Shown here piece after piece: positions 1 through 17,159 of a stretch of 64,000 nt of DNA. The notes beneath the pieces were generated by a model. The model was not told where the DNA came from. It saw nothing but the letters and a program-made list of their open reading frames with translations, and made no database searches. The stretch lies in assembly GCF_001625215.2 (NCBI RefSeq), contig NC_030384.2, forward strand, positions 39,280,390 through 39,344,389. Reading direction: 5' to 3'. The stretch comes from Daucus carota subsp. sativus (taxonomy: Eukaryota > Streptophyta > Magnoliopsida > Apiales > Apiaceae). The position numbers were made by a program, and so were the translations under genes. Within the stretch, counting starts at the first letter, position 1. Every line of letters begins with the position of its first letter.

Positions 1-746
1 AACCATACAAAGCCCTTGGCTAAAAAATGAGTTGGCATTCCAAAATTAAAAAATATAGCCAATGTCCTGAAAAAATAGCACTCCAACCACACTAATCTGT
101 TGTCTATAATTTTAGCCAACCTCCTATGGATGGCTATATTTGTCGAAACTCTACAGGTCTGTAAGAAATCTGTAGGAAGATTACACATCATTTATTACCA
201 TATTAAACTGGTATATTCTATTTTAACAATCTAAAATATTAATAACATACTATTTTTAAATTATAGCCAACCAGTATAAGCCAATACCATTGAAGCAACA
301 TGTGTTACAGGTTCAGCAAATTTTACATAATGTCTTACAGGTCCAATTTAGCTAACGATTATAGCCAACACCGTTGGAGATGCTCTAAGACATTATGTAA
401 AATTTGCTGAACCTGTAAGACATTTTGCTTCAATGGTACTGGCTATATTGGTTGGCTATAATTTAAAAATAGTATGTTATTAATATTTTAGATGGTTAAA
501 ATAGAATATATCAGTTAAATATAGTAATAAATGATGTACAATCTACAGATTTTCTTACAGACTTGTAGAGGTTCGACAAATTTAGCCAAGACAAATTTAG
601 CCATCCATAGGAGGTTGGCTAAATTTATAGACAACAGGTGAGTATGGTTGGAGTTGAGTTTTTGGAGCTGTTGGCTAAATTTTTTTATTTTAAGTAAACC
701 AACTCACCTTTTAGCCAAAGGTTTTAGATGGTTGGAGATGCTCTTA
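1..746. mobile_element. Foldback MITE (palindromic dimer), left tip outside window
   Basis: The left half (about 1-300) is repeated as an inverted complement in the right half (about 420-746). Matching landmarks are the stretch around TTGTCTATAA, the CCTCCTATGGATGGC block and a run ending near TTGAAGCAACA. The right tip reads GGTTGGAGATGCTCTTA. The left copy lacks the matching outer bases, so the element starts a few bases before the window. A second internal tip (GTTGGAGATGCTCTA, 373-387) suggests two MITE copies joined head to head. No coding capacity is seen. A PIF/Harbinger-type origin (TTA target) is possible but unproven. Confidence 0.75.
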
Positions 747-4881
<4,135 letters not shown>

Positions 4882-5114
4882 AGAACTCCAATGAAGGTCT
4901 CTCCATGCTGACTTCTATATCATTTTCTTCTAGGCTCCAATGTACAACGAAAATACTGTTGGTAAATCAGCTTCCTCTATAAGTACAGTGTCAAAGTTGT
5001 TTCCAGTCTAAAAACGAGGAATTTGAAGGTGATTGCATACAATACCATGTGAACGCCGCGCCAGTTTAGATTTCTCGTTGTTTTTTTCCTGTTAAATTAC
5101 GCAGTTGTTTGCGC

Positions 5115-5316
5115 TAGGGATGAGCAAAACCGAACCAAAAACCGAAACCGAAACCGAAACCGGACAAAACCGAATAAAACCGAACCATTTAAAACCGAAC
5201 CAATTAAAAATCGAACCGAATAAAAACCGAATAAATAATATGGTTGCGGTTTGGTTTTAAATTTTTCAAAACCGAATACAAACCGAACCGAACCAAATTA
5301 CTTAATTATATAAATT

Positions 5317-5381
<65 letters not shown>

Positions 5382-5899
5382 AATAATAATATTTTTATTT
5401 TTATTATATTTAATGATTGAATTATACTCTTTGGGTCAATTTTGATATACTACGAATGATGCCTGCCATGGACTCTGTATTATTCATAGATTGATTTATT
5501 TTTTTAGTCAGAATATTATTATTCATAGATTTGATTCTATATGCCCGCAGTAAGTATTCAGTAGTTTATCCAAATTTATTCTTTGCTTTATAGTGAAAAT
5601 TTATTCTTATTCATTTACTTATTGTTTGCACCTTGCTTTCTTGTACTCAAATTCTAACATCTACCTAATATTAAAAAGATAACAAGGAATTTTTTCAATT
5701 AGAAAAAAAGTACGAGGTAATTTTTAATTTGGTTTAAAACCGAAACCAAACCATTTTCAAACCGAAACCATATTAAAAAACCGAAACCGCACCAACATAA
5801 TTTGGTTTGGTTTTGGTTTTGATTTTAGAAACCGAATAAATATGGTTACGGTTGGGTTTCGGGTCGAAACCGAACCAAACCGAACCATGCTCATCTCTA
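5115..5899. mobile_element. hAT-type MITE rich in AACCGAA motifs
   Basis: The 785-bp element has terminal inverted repeats TAGGGATGAGCA at the left and TGCTCATCTCTA at the right. It is flanked by the perfect 8-bp target duplication GTTTGCGC (5107-5114 and 5900-5907). Both arms consist of degenerate ACCGAA/TTCGGT repeats that would pair as a hairpin. No transposase frame is present. It lies 230 bp after the RABH1 stop, so it may sit within that transcript's 3' UTR. Confidence 0.88.
5323..5379. repeat. (AT)n microsatellite
   Basis: An uninterrupted run of AT dinucleotides sits inside the hAT-type MITE. It is likely to vary in length between individuals. Confidence 0.95.
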
Positions 5900-5907
5900 G
5901 TTTGCGC

Positions 5908-6797
5908 ACCAGACGCCCCTATGTAGATGCCGATATCTGAAACCCATAGGCAAAGATCATGGTGTGTGATGCTTATGTTGATGAAATCGATTAGGATTAT
6001 CCTTCACATTAAATTAAAGATCATACCTTAACTGGACAACTGACCAGCAAAACTATAATCTGAACAAAACTTTGCATGAAATCACAGATACTTCCATCGG
6101 AGTATTCACCAACATATTCAACTCTAGAATATCCTAAAAGTTTATGCCTTCCTGATAACTGAGCTTTCCATGGAGCAAGATCTGTCAGTCTCCAGTTCCA
6201 GAAAGAATGTTTTGGTCTCTATAACCCTAACTCTTCGCTTTGAAAATGTAAAAAGAGTCTTGGACACACATCCACGTTAGAGACTTCGCCGCATAGTAGG
6301 TGGATTTTGGTCATCTCTATTTTCCTTTATAGTAGGTGGAACAAAGAAACTAGCATTCAATAACGAGACGTTTGTACGTTAACTAAAAATTCAAGTTTGG
6401 CAAAGCATTCTGGACTCTTCAGTAGTTGCTCAAGGTGTAATTTGTTCTTTAAGTATATTAAATATTGATTGCTTACTGTTTTCTCCTCGGCCCATGTGGA
6501 CTTCGAGAAGCAAGGATGTGGTCCTTGATAGACTATCACTTTATCCATTTATTACTACAGCATGGAGCTTTAATTAAAATTTCCAGAACAGATCAATCTT
6601 GGAAGTGAAACACCCATCACCGGTTGTAAACAGTGGAACCAGCAACAGCAATTAAGCAGCGAATATTTTGGAATGGGGATTATATAAAACTAGTGAAGAA
6701 TGTATTTTCAACTATATATACAAAAGTAGAAAAGATGCCAGGATAACACAACCCAGAAAAGGGAAGAAGCTACATGACTCTAGGAAGGAAAGTCTGC
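5908..6797. other. Intergenic, no gene seen
   Basis: Unique-looking sequence between the MITE and the 3' end of the minus-strand gene. Only short chance frames are present. The right part probably includes the 3' UTR of the neighbouring minus-strand gene. Confidence 0.5.
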
Positions 6798-9700
6798 TCA
6801 TCCATGAAGTGATCCATCGGCCAAGTGCCTAACCCTCAAGGTTAAAAATATCAGAATCATTGTTCCCAAACTCGATCTGAAAGAAAATTAAAAATATTAT
6901 TCCATTATTCAGAAGCATAGGAAAGATTACAAGCATATTGATAAGCTGATCAACACTGTGCATCCAAATGTATCAAAAAAAGTTCTCAAAGTCTAGGAAA
7001 ATTAATTTTGTTTATCTGGGTTAGCCCTGAGTTAAACAAATCAAAGCCTTTATGACTTGTATGCAAGCGTCAACATGCAACGATTGCACACACTCAAACA
7101 CCTGCCTTGCATTTGGCAAGTCTTGAAACCTTAACCTCCCTATAAACGATATGAGGATAATACCGCTAGGTCAAGAGTACTTTGGTAGGATTAGATATCT
7201 AAAGAAGCATCAAAGTTTCAATGAGGTGGCTTCATCTAAAAGAATCCTATAATTCTGTGGCATGGTGCATATTCTGATGCTATCTCCGCTACTGATTCTG
7301 GTTATTGTTACATTGAAAAGGCAGTTCATAGTCAAATGTATACGAGTAGCAAGGTTCACCTTCACTAAAAGGATGATATCAGAACTTCAAAATGTGCTGG
7401 ATTGGAAAAATGATAAATTCAGATTTAAGCTAAAAAATTATTAAGTCCAATAAAAATGTAAAATCTAAGCCAACTACGAGTCACGACAAGTGAAGATTAA
7501 AATGTGCGGACTTTCCTACCCCTAAGATTCAAACTTTAAAACCACTTGTCCTTCATGCCCTATTATATAAAGTTCCTTGCTCAATTATCAAACATATTTT
7601 TCAAAAACCATTGTAAGGGAGTATATTAACAAATTCTGAATGTGACCAAAATCTTCCTGTTTAGCTATCAAACGAAAACAATATGACTGGTATCTTCTTG
7701 TTTAGCTATCAAGTAAATTCAACTGCATCGCCAGAATTAATAGCTATTTTGTAATAAATAAAACAATCAATAAAATAAGCATAACACATGATACGGTAGG
7801 TAGCGTTCTTACAGTACTGAGAACAGGAGAACAACTTTTCTTGCATTAAACGAAGTAGACCGTTTATATTTCCTCAGCCTGTTATTTGGCATGTCATGAA
7901 CTCTTTCAGGGACAGTTTTATCTGTAAATCATAAAGAGCAACATTATGTCAAAATTAATAGACAATATGCATAAATCTCATATTTTTTTTATAACTCTCT
8001 CAAACCTGTAATATGTAATAGAGTACATGAAAAAAATCAAAATATGAAAAATAAGAATTCTGCTTGGTACAAAGGATGCAAACACACGATGCATTCTTAT
8101 TCTCAAAAAAAAATTGCAAAAAAGCTGAAAGTAAAATGTCAAAAATGATTAATAAAGCTGACATATCACTTGGGAATTGTTTAAGTTAGGCCAACTAAGG
8201 CCTTCGTAAACATGACGCGAGAATAGATCCAGAAATTCTGGTGGTACAGAGGAAGCAAGATATAGTCAGATGTATTCTTTTCAGAAAAACACCAAGAAAA
8301 TGTAGCATATACCTGAACTCTTTGAATTAAAGTATCAGAAGTAAAGAGTCTATTTTACAGCTCAGTTTCTGTAGAAAATTTTAAGTTGGTTTCTCAAAAC
8401 TAAAGAACTGTTCAGAACTTCAGGATACTTAAAAGACAAAATCACCAGACCAATAAAACATTCTAAGATGTAGTATTTAAATATATTTTAGACTAAAATG
8501 TTTGTAATGCGATATCCTTCATGACAGCGTGCGCAGCTAATCTTCACAAAGTTTTTGTTCATAGCAACCATGTAACACAATAAACAACTCCTGCGGTTTC
8601 ACATCTTAGTTTTAGTAAATTTAGCAGACGTCTTTAAAGGGGTGTAGGTGTTTGCTAACAGATACAGAGGATAACAGTATCTCTCATTTAGTGTTGTGAA
8701 ATGCGCAAATTCGGAAAAAGCACAAGATTCAATTTTGAAGCGCACCTCACGAAGCGCGATTACTCGATTATTTGTCAAAAGATACATTTTACATAAGGTT
8801 ACCTATATTTATACATATATACTTTTTAAAATGCAAGTTCTAATATTTAACAATAGAATAGTACTTGATATAATTTTAAACATTATGAAAATTCTTCAAC
8901 ATAGTAGAATATCATATATAAGTATCAAATTATTTGTCGATATATTTATTTATTTTAAGATGATAGAACCTAGCACACATTAAAAGTAGTATTTATATTG
9001 ATGTTCAAATCAGCCGTTACAAAGACAAGTAGGGTTTTTAAGTTAAGGGTAATTTAATCTTTTTATTATGAGTTTTGGGCATTTTAGTGAATAGGCGTGA
9101 GTCGAGCGCGAATGTCAATTTAATAATCGCAAGTCGCAGAAGCTTCGCCTATTCGTGAAGCGCAATTAGTTGCGCCACTGCTCTCCTCGGAAGTAGGAGT
9201 TCTTTGCAAGGTATCTCTAAAAGGAAATGTATAAGAGGTGGTCTTTTCATCCATAAAACATTATTATTATCATATTACTGTATGAGCTTACTTGGTGCCT
9301 TGATAACTTTAGTGGTGACAGAGAAAGAAAGAGAATTATGATGTAAATTTTAAAACACCAAACACGGTATTTTTTGGCATGGAAATAAAAATAATATAAA
9401 AAGAAAGCTCATGCTTGAACTATAAGATAGTATGCACCTCTAAAATCAAACTTCGGTAATACAAGGTTCTTGTCCATTAACATCTGCATAATTTTCTCTC
9501 CCATTTGTATGCTTATTTGTCTTTGCATTGTCTTCTGCAAAATGTATATGATTGTTAAGTCATATTGAACTGCTTTTTATACAGTATAAAAACAAAAGAT
9601 GCCTTAAAAAACTCTATGAAGTTGAAATTGAAATGTTAGTTTAGGGTAGAGCATATAATATGTGTAGTGTTCTCAATGGAGCTTACCGTTGAAGGATTTT

Positions 9701-10906
9701 CAATATTTCCACTTCCAATGGGTTCAATTTTGGTTATAGGTTTCTCTGATCTTCCCTTCTCAAGATCCACATCTGCAATGCATGGAAAATAAACATCTAC
9801 ATTTTCCATATTCCCTTTGACTTTATTTTGACCACTAAAAACGGCATCCGAGGATAGAGAACGCTCCAAGGCCTGGGGAGCCCCTAGGCCATTTAGCAAA
9901 TAAACTTTACTTTCCCCTTGACGAATAGTAGTGCTTTGATCAGGCAGCACTGCAATTTTATAGGAATCTTGGTCCTGCACAGAAGAGTTTAATCCAAAAC
10001 TATCAATTCATCTTTCTTACTAAAGCCATATTAATTCAAGTAAAGCACCGGAAAACAGCAAAAGGAGGTAATAAGAAGTAAAGATCAAAGCCGAATTCGA
10101 AGAAGTATAACAGTAAGCTGAAAAACTAATAAAACAGGCAAGAGAAAAGTAGTCTTTAATATGGTAGGAAACAGCATAAAAACTCACTTTCTAATGCTCA
10201 ATTCATTGTGAAGATGGACCATTTGTAATTTTGTACCAATATATCATCTTAAAGGCTATTACCAATTCCTCTCCATACTGAGGACAACGACTACTCATGT
10301 CGCTTCAATAACTCACAACTCACTCATTGAATGTTCCAACTGAAGTTGTACATTTACATACTCACTAAAGAAAGCATGACAAGCAAACCTAATTAAAACT
10401 ATAGCCGGAGAAAATTCATCGAATAAATAGGTTGCAATTCGGGGAAAATAAATGACCATGACAGTGAAAGCCGATAGTATCACAAGATTAAGCATGTGGT
10501 ATATGCATTTAGCTTGCACAAAATCTATGGCTATACAAGTTCATTAAATTAAAACATCAATCTACAATTCAAGCAGCTTCCCTGAGCCCCCTGGATTTAA
10601 GTAAAAAAAAAAAGCAGATATATAAGTTACATCTCGCGAACTACGCACATTGCCGCACACACAGTCTTCGTGAGCGAGTTGATTTAGTGGAAGTAATTAA
10701 CTAATGCAGATTCACAATAAAAAACTTGTTTTAAAAGCATGTACTTGTGGATTAGAGTTTAGATAAAAATCTGCAGAGATGTGCTTTTAACTAAAAACAC
10801 GAAAATGCAGATGAATTAGAGTTTAGAGCTTGAATGGAGACGCAATAATTAGAGTCTGAGTCGATGAAACTACAAATCTTACCTCTTCGCATGAGTTCAC
10901 CGCCAT
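6798..10906 (-). CDS. Putative tail-anchored membrane protein, 198 aa, unknown function
   Basis: Five exons read on the minus strand: 10883-10906 (only eight codons, MAVNSCEE), 9687-9974, 9438-9534, 7813-7921 and 6798-6876. All borders are GT/AG and the phases agree, giving 198 aa with stop TGA. The N-terminal 165 residues are hydrophilic, without a signal peptide, and include a conserved-looking stretch KVYLLNGLGAPQALE. Near the end a basic segment RKYKRSTSFNARK precedes one hydrophobic helix (VVLLFSVLSSLGTMILIFL) and a short polar tail. That layout suggests a cytosolic domain anchored by its C terminus in a membrane. I recall plant proteins of unknown function with a similar C terminus but cannot name a family. 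The tiny first exon and the 1.5-kb intron 3 make it easy for automated prediction to miss. Confidence 0.8.
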
Positions 10907-12593
10907 TGCAGACAAAATGACGACGAGAGAGAGAGAGAGAGAGAGGACAGGGATTTAAATAGACAGGGTTCACAGTTTGTGTAAATAAAGTGCAGTAGTA
11001 TATGTATAGACACAGATATTCACACGCAGAGACAATGTAATAGTCGTACTAACTGCAGAGAGAGACGGAGACAGAGACGAACGTTACGAATACAGATACA
11101 TCGAAAACAGGAGCGGATTTTTTTTTTTTATTTTATATAAATTTCTAAAACAGTACTACTATAAAACGAAAACAAACAGGTCGCAAATGAGTCGATACGA
11201 ACGAAAGGAGCATAACTCTATTGTTTACTTTTTCCCATCCAAAATTTGTTTACTTTTTCCCATCCAAAATTTTTATATTACGATTGGAGAGGGAGGGAGC
11301 ACTTTTTTTCTTTATCAATTATTATAATTATAGTATCTGTTCGATATTTAAATTTTTGATATCTTGCAGGACCACGATTGATATATAGTTATACCACTTG
11401 AGCACTTTCAACTCATAAGTGGAAGAGTACTTGAGAAAACACTCAAAGTATATAAAATGGTACAAGTAAAAAGAAATAGACAAAATGAATAAATGATGAA
11501 ATCATGAATACATTTGAATGTAATAAAACCAATCTAAGTGATAAACATGCAACTAATGGTTAATTTGATGAATATATTATCAAAATTGAACCAATATATA
11601 TTATGAAATGAACAAAACTTGATAACCTAAACTAAATGAATTATAAATTATAAATATTGAGAAAGTCTTGTAAATTGAGTTTTATCAAAGACATATATAC
11701 TTTCTATCTCGTTTATTTCTATACAATTTTTTTAATTATTTGAGACGTATTTTAATATTTTTATAAAATAGAATTTTATAATTTATTTTAAAATTATAAA
11801 TAATGCAATTTACTTGTGTATTTTCATGACGTACTTGTCGGTTTGTAACAGTACATGTAATATTATTTCGTGCATAACAACTAAACGATCCCATTTCACT
11901 GCAAATTATATTGTATATAGTGATAAATATCAATAGAGAGAGGGCAACGTATTTAAAATAGAATAGCAAATTTAGAAAATGTTTTCTATTACTTAAATTA
12001 TATTAGATTGTCGTGAATGAAATTTGAAATATATTATAAATAAATAATTTTTTAAAAAATCATTCATCAGATTCATTTCTTATACATCACCCAAATTTCA
12101 TCATGCAATATTACACTAGCACAATTGTTTTTCAAAACATCACTCCAGCTTCTATTTTCAATCTTTGTCCTTCCATTCTAATCTTCCCGAACAAATACAA
12201 TAATATTATAGTTTTAACTTTCGATAACACATGACAAAAAAGAAAAAGAAGAAAGAACCTTCTAGTTCACCTCTAAATCTAGATGAATAGTATAAATAAT
12301 AACCATGACATAATTATATAAAAAAAACAAATGCATATATGTATGCATGATATTAATAATACTGTATTGCAAGTATAATCAAACAAACGCTAAGAACTTA
12401 GAAATATATGTTCTTGCAAATGTTTTCTTGAGAATATTAAAACGAATAACAATATATACAAATGAATATCATATATAAATTTTGCACTCAACGGACAAAA
12501 GATTGGATTGTAAGATTAATCACCGACTTCTGGAATGGAATAGAGCAAATGATACATAAATTTCGTACTCGGTGGACAAAAGCTTCGGTTTTA
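10907..12593. other. AT-rich intergenic stretch, promoter side of the minus-strand gene
   Basis: A GA microsatellite (about 10924-10945) and purine-rich DNA lie just upstream of the tail-anchored gene, as often seen in plant 5' UTRs. The rest is AT-rich with no supportable gene. Confidence 0.5.
11222..11271. repeat. Two-copy 25-bp tandem repeat
   Basis: The unit starting TGTTTACTTTTTCCCATCC occurs twice back to back. The significance is unknown. Confidence 0.85.
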
Positions 12594-12899
12594 CTCCTTC
12601 TGTCTCAATTTGTAAGTCCAGTTTAGAAAAAAAATTTGTCCCGAAATACTTGTCCTTCTCTTCTTTCAATATAAATTTATCTACATATTAATTGTGATTT
12701 TTTTTGAAAGTCAACATTATTCTCATTTCTCAATGCAATAAATCCCTATATTTATTGTGATTTTTTTTAAACTCAACAATATTCTCACTTATCAATGCAT
12801 TAATTAATGATACATGAGATAAATTTTTATCTAACCAATTTTTTTTTTTAATATGTGTGTTTATTTCCAAAATGGACCTATAAATTGAGACGGAGAGAG
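12594..12899. mobile_element. Stowaway-like MITE
   Basis: The left end CTCCTTCTGTCTCAATTTGT and the inverted right end (ACAAATT/ATAAATT then GAGACGGAGAGAG) match as terminal inverted repeats. TA is present on both sides (12592-12593 and 12900-12901). At about 306 bp with no coding capacity, it fits a Tc1/mariner-derived MITE. Confidence 0.8.
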
Positions 12900-13852
12900 T
12901 AATATTTAATTAGGTTAAAGTTAAAGATTCCGTTACACGTGAAAGAAATAATGGAAGAAAACGAAGGGTGGGATGTTAGGAAGGATGGAGGAAGAATCTT
13001 TGTTTGATTGGTAGGCAAATGTTACCAAGAGAACTGTGTAGTTGTCACTTAGCTTCATGTGAATTTAAAGCTGCGTCCTAAGGTAGCTTCCCATCACAAT
13101 ATAACAACAAAACACATTCACGGGTTCTTGACATATTAGGGATTCTTCCACAAAACATACACACGCGTTCATGCATGTGTATACATCTATCATCTATCTA
13201 TTTGTAGGCAGTTGTTTGTATCATGATTCTAAAGATCACAATCTAAGAATTGTAAGATATTTTATTAATTAAATTTTTGGAGGATTATTTGAAACAAATG
13301 TTCTAAATATAGATGGTTGATATATTTATATATACTTTTAATTTATTTAATCAACATCTGAACCATTATTTTATGTACTTGGCGTTATTGCATGACGGCG
13401 TTCACTACAATATCAATACAACAACAATAGATGGATTTCCGGGCAAGAACCGGAGCGCATACTCGCATAGGCATAGCGCCAAGTACAAAAATAAGCAATA
13501 TACTTAGATATTCACTTAATTGATAATTTTGAATGAGCTTGTCAAATGACTTTGTCCATCGTCGATTTTTTCTGATGACCAACCAATTCACATATTTTTT
13601 TCACAATGAAGCTAGTATCTGTTTCAATAATTTTTTAGTAAGCCAGAGTCAAACCCAAGTTTTCCGGAACAACAGAAGATAAGCCCACCACTTGAGTTAT
13701 CCAATCATGCTCAGACTCGACACATATTTTAAATTTCATATAAAATAATATAATACTATCGAGGAACATATCACCGAGAAAGGTACTTGAGACGCGAAAG
13801 AGGGATGTTCCACCGACTCCAAATTTGTTTTACTCCCTGAAGATAAATAATA
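12900..13852. other. Intergenic, no gene seen
   Basis: AT-rich sequence without a supportable frame or RNA gene. Confidence 0.5.
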
Positions 13853-14138
13853 TTCCCTCCGTCCCTCCCATTTCTTATCGAATGGGTTGGGCACGAAGGT
13901 TAAGAAATATGAATAAAGTAGGAGTAGTTGAAAAGAGAAAGAAAAGTGGGTGAAGTGGTGGGACCCACTGATTTTTAATGTATAAAAGGGAGATAGTGGA
14001 GTAAAAGTAGTGTGAAAAGAAAAGAAAAGTGGAGAAGTGGTGGGACCATTGACCATATTTGGTAAGTTTTGAAATGTAAAGAATTGGATGGGACACCCCA
14101 AAAAGAAAAGTGTAAAGAAATGGAAGGAACGGAGGAAG
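13853..14138. mobile_element. Stowaway-like MITE
   Basis: The left end TTCCCTCCGTCCCTCCCATT pairs with the right end AATGGAAGGAACGGAGGAAG, and TA lies at both outer borders (13851-13852 and 14139-14140). It is 286 bp long. The arms also pair internally (repeated GTGGTGGGACC blocks). It belongs to a different family from the copy at 12594. Confidence 0.8.
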
Positions 14139-14584
14139 TATCAACAAACAAAGAAGGCCATAGATGGATCTGGGATGTTACCTTAATTTCTTCCTAATAT
14201 AATTGTAGTCGACCACAATCATAATATTATCACTTATGTTTAGTATTTCTGTTATTTTCGGAAAATACTTTTTAAAATAATAAAATTTGCCTAATTCGGA
14301 TGAATGATAAGTGGCTGGAATTTAGAAAAGTGTGGATTATTAGAGTAAATTAAAAAGCGGTGGTTATGTTTTACACCCGTTATGCTAACAAAAATCAGAA
14401 GTGACTTGTTAAAATTATGTCATATTTATATTCTCGTATCTTTTACTGCTTAAATAGCTAATTCATTACGGTACATGCTTAAATAGCTAATTCATTAAAG
14501 TACACAGAAAACGTGTGAGTGGGTCATGATGTTGAAAAAACTTTCAAAGACATCACCGAGCAATTAAAATCTTTCAAACACATT

Positions 14585-15152
14585 CTCTCCGTCAGTTTCA
14601 ATTAATTACCTAACCAGAAGTTTTAAAACAATTTTAAAAAATCTTAAAAGTCGATTTTTTTTTAAAAAAATATGAAAAAAAATCAAGAAAATTCATAATC
14701 AAATTAGGGGGGGGGGGGGGGGGGATTCAGAAAATATTAAAAGAACCTTTGAAAAAAATGGAAAAAATAAGGTGGCAACTTTTTCTCTTGGATTTTTTGA
14801 ATTTCCTTTTAAAATTTTGAACTTTTTTCTTAAAATTTTTGAATTTTCTTTCAAAATTTTCAGTCAAATAAAAGGCATGAATGAGTTAAAATAAAAAATC
14901 TCAGATAAATTTTAGAAAAGTCTGAAAAGAACAACGAAAAAAAGGTTTGCGGCTTTATTCTTTTCCCATATTTTCAGGATATTTTTTGAATTTTTGATTT
15001 ATTATTATTATTTTCAGATTGTTTCAAGAAAAATCAAATTTTGTTGAATTTTTTTAGATTTCTAAATATTTTTTTAAGGTTTTTTAGGATTTTTTCCAAT
15101 TTATTTATTTATTTTTTAAACTTCCTTTTAAATAATTGACGGAACTGACGGA
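14585..15152. mobile_element. MITE-like inverted-repeat element
   Basis: CTCTCCGTCAGTTTCAATTAA at the left faces TAATTGACGGAACTGACGGAG at the right. The interior is low-complexity A/T and includes a run of 18 G (14707-14724). No clear TA duplication is seen, so the borders are approximate. Confidence 0.55.
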
Positions 15153-15595
15153 GGTTGCTGCTTTTCAAAGGACCTATTTACAAATTTTTAGAGATTATAT
15201 TGACAAATTAGTTATTTTACCCGATCTTTTGCAGGAGAACATAAGTTATAAAACGTTAAATGATTTCCTTTTGAAATGGTCTTCAAGACCCAAGCCACAC
15301 GCATCATTGTCTAAATTCTGGGTATAACAATTGGGTACGTATAAACAACCATCAACTATAATAATTACTTATAAGATAAGATGAATGGGTACCTAAATAG
15401 CCAATAATTGAACAGATTTAGAAGCAGGAACAGGGCCAAGAGCAGTAAGTAGGTAATATCTCGAAGCTCAGCATGTGATTGTAATCATTTTATGTTATCT
15501 TGCATCACATTTCCATACCAGTACTTCTCCATCTAACACCTCTGGGCTCTGGCCTCTCGTTGATAACTAGCGGTTATCATTCATATAACATTTTA

Positions 15596-15835
15596 CACTC
15601 TCGGTCATAATTTACAGGTCTCTTCTGGATAATACACGCGTATTAAAAAAATATTTGGTTAGATGTAATTTTATCTTATGTATGTAATTATAAAAGTTTA
15701 GTGCATTGAGAATTGAGAATGATGTTGGTTTCATAAAAGTTATAATTAATATAGAGATAAATTTGTATTGAAAAAAAACGGGACAAATATATTCGGACAA
15801 ATTTTTAAGGAGCCTATAAAATGAGACGGAGGGAG
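15596..15835. mobile_element. Degenerate Stowaway-like MITE
   Basis: The right end (AGCCTATAAAATGAGACGGA then GGGAG, followed by TA) is well preserved. The left end (CACTCTCGGTCATAATTTAC, preceded by TA) is a diverged inverted match. It is about 240 bp long. Confidence 0.6.
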
Positions 15836-16152
15836 TATGACAAAACAAAAAACTTGTATTCCATAAAAATCATTGGCATTAACAAAGAATCATAGAATTA
15901 TTTCAACATTTTTCGAAAATATAATTTATTTATCTTTTGTCATCTCTCTACAAGGACCTTATTGTAACTTGTGTTAGATAAGCAAAAATAATAAATTAAA
16001 ATTTATACATATTATTCATGTTTGAGACAGACACATATTTTAAAATTCTTAAAAAATATAGTTTTATAAATTAAAAGCAAAACGAATTAAATGTTAATAT
16101 TTAATTTTATTTTTCAAAAACAATTTTTTTACAAATAAATCAGAAAACTATA

Positions 16153-16645
16153 CTCCCTCTGTCCCACCCACGTTTTTAGGGTTTTTTTATTGAGGTATCA
16201 CATATAATTTTTTAAATCTCAAAACTTATCAAAAATAGTCAATGAATCACATCATTTCTCTATTTTTCACACTACTTTTAATCCATTGAGATTTGTTTGA
16301 GTAAATTTATTAAAAGTGATTCTTACTTAAAATAATGAAGTTGAGTGGAAGTAAGAAGCAAATTAACGCCTATAAGCTATTAAAATGTTTGGAAAAGTAC
16401 AAAAAATTAGCATTTTTAACTTCTTAAAATGCTTCTTTACGCAATGGATCAAGAAAAGTGGAATTCCAACTCCTTGTATTCCATCGCCAAACACACACAT
16501 TATCTTCCTTTTATGCATTTAAAATCAATGGATCATACTATTTCACTCACTTTTCTTCTCTTTTTTCCCCAACTTTTTATTACTTTGTAATTCTTAATCT
16601 TCGTAGCCAAACTATATGTAAATAAATGATCGGGATGAAGGGAGT
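16153..16645. mobile_element. Possible MITE or MITE pair
   Basis: CTCCCTCTGTCCCACCCAC at the left and GGGATGAAGGGAG at the right resemble Stowaway-like ends, but the pairing is weak and no TA is found at the right border. It could be two overlapping partial elements. Confidence 0.35.
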
Positions 16646-17159
16646 GCTTTTTACAGTAATATTTTAAAAATGAGCGAGTAACGTATAAAAATAATAAATA
16701 AATAAGTGAGATCTCGTATTTCACCATCGTAATTTTCGACACACGTATTTTAGCGTGACGCAGATAGAAATAGTGAAATGATTTCCCTGAAAAGTCTTCA
16801 AGTTTGACACAGTTGTGTTCTATCGCAAGTGTAAGGTCAACGCTCAAGTTGGGAGACAACTGCAATAACGATAGGTAGATAGCAGCAGATGAAATGAATG
16901 AGGAATTATGATATATGTCCGTCATGTCATATTTTAATTCTCCGTACTTTTTTGCATAAAGGTTATGCAGCAGCAGACTATTAACTACAGAGATCCGGTG
17001 CTCTGCTTCTTTTAATTTATTTATCATTGGTATTTTTTTACGAGATAGAACAATTTTTGAATTACCCGTCATAAGCTCTGTTTGAATCAAATAAAAAAGT
17101 AAACCGGAAACTCTGACAATGTAGATTAAAAAAACAAAACAAATGAGCTTCATCGACGA

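Noticed and set aside
8520-9185. Possible hAT remnant in intron 3 of the tail-anchored gene (GCGCAA motifs, right end resembling CAGTGGCGCAACTAATTG in reverse)
   Set aside because: A left end near 8526 matches only loosely and no target duplication was found, so borders could not be supported.
16533-17153. 206-codon minus-strand frame starting MKLICFVFLIYIV
   Set aside because: It overlaps MITE-like sequence at its 3' side, has no recognisable domain and lies in AT-rich DNA. It could be a chance frame. A homologue search would decide.
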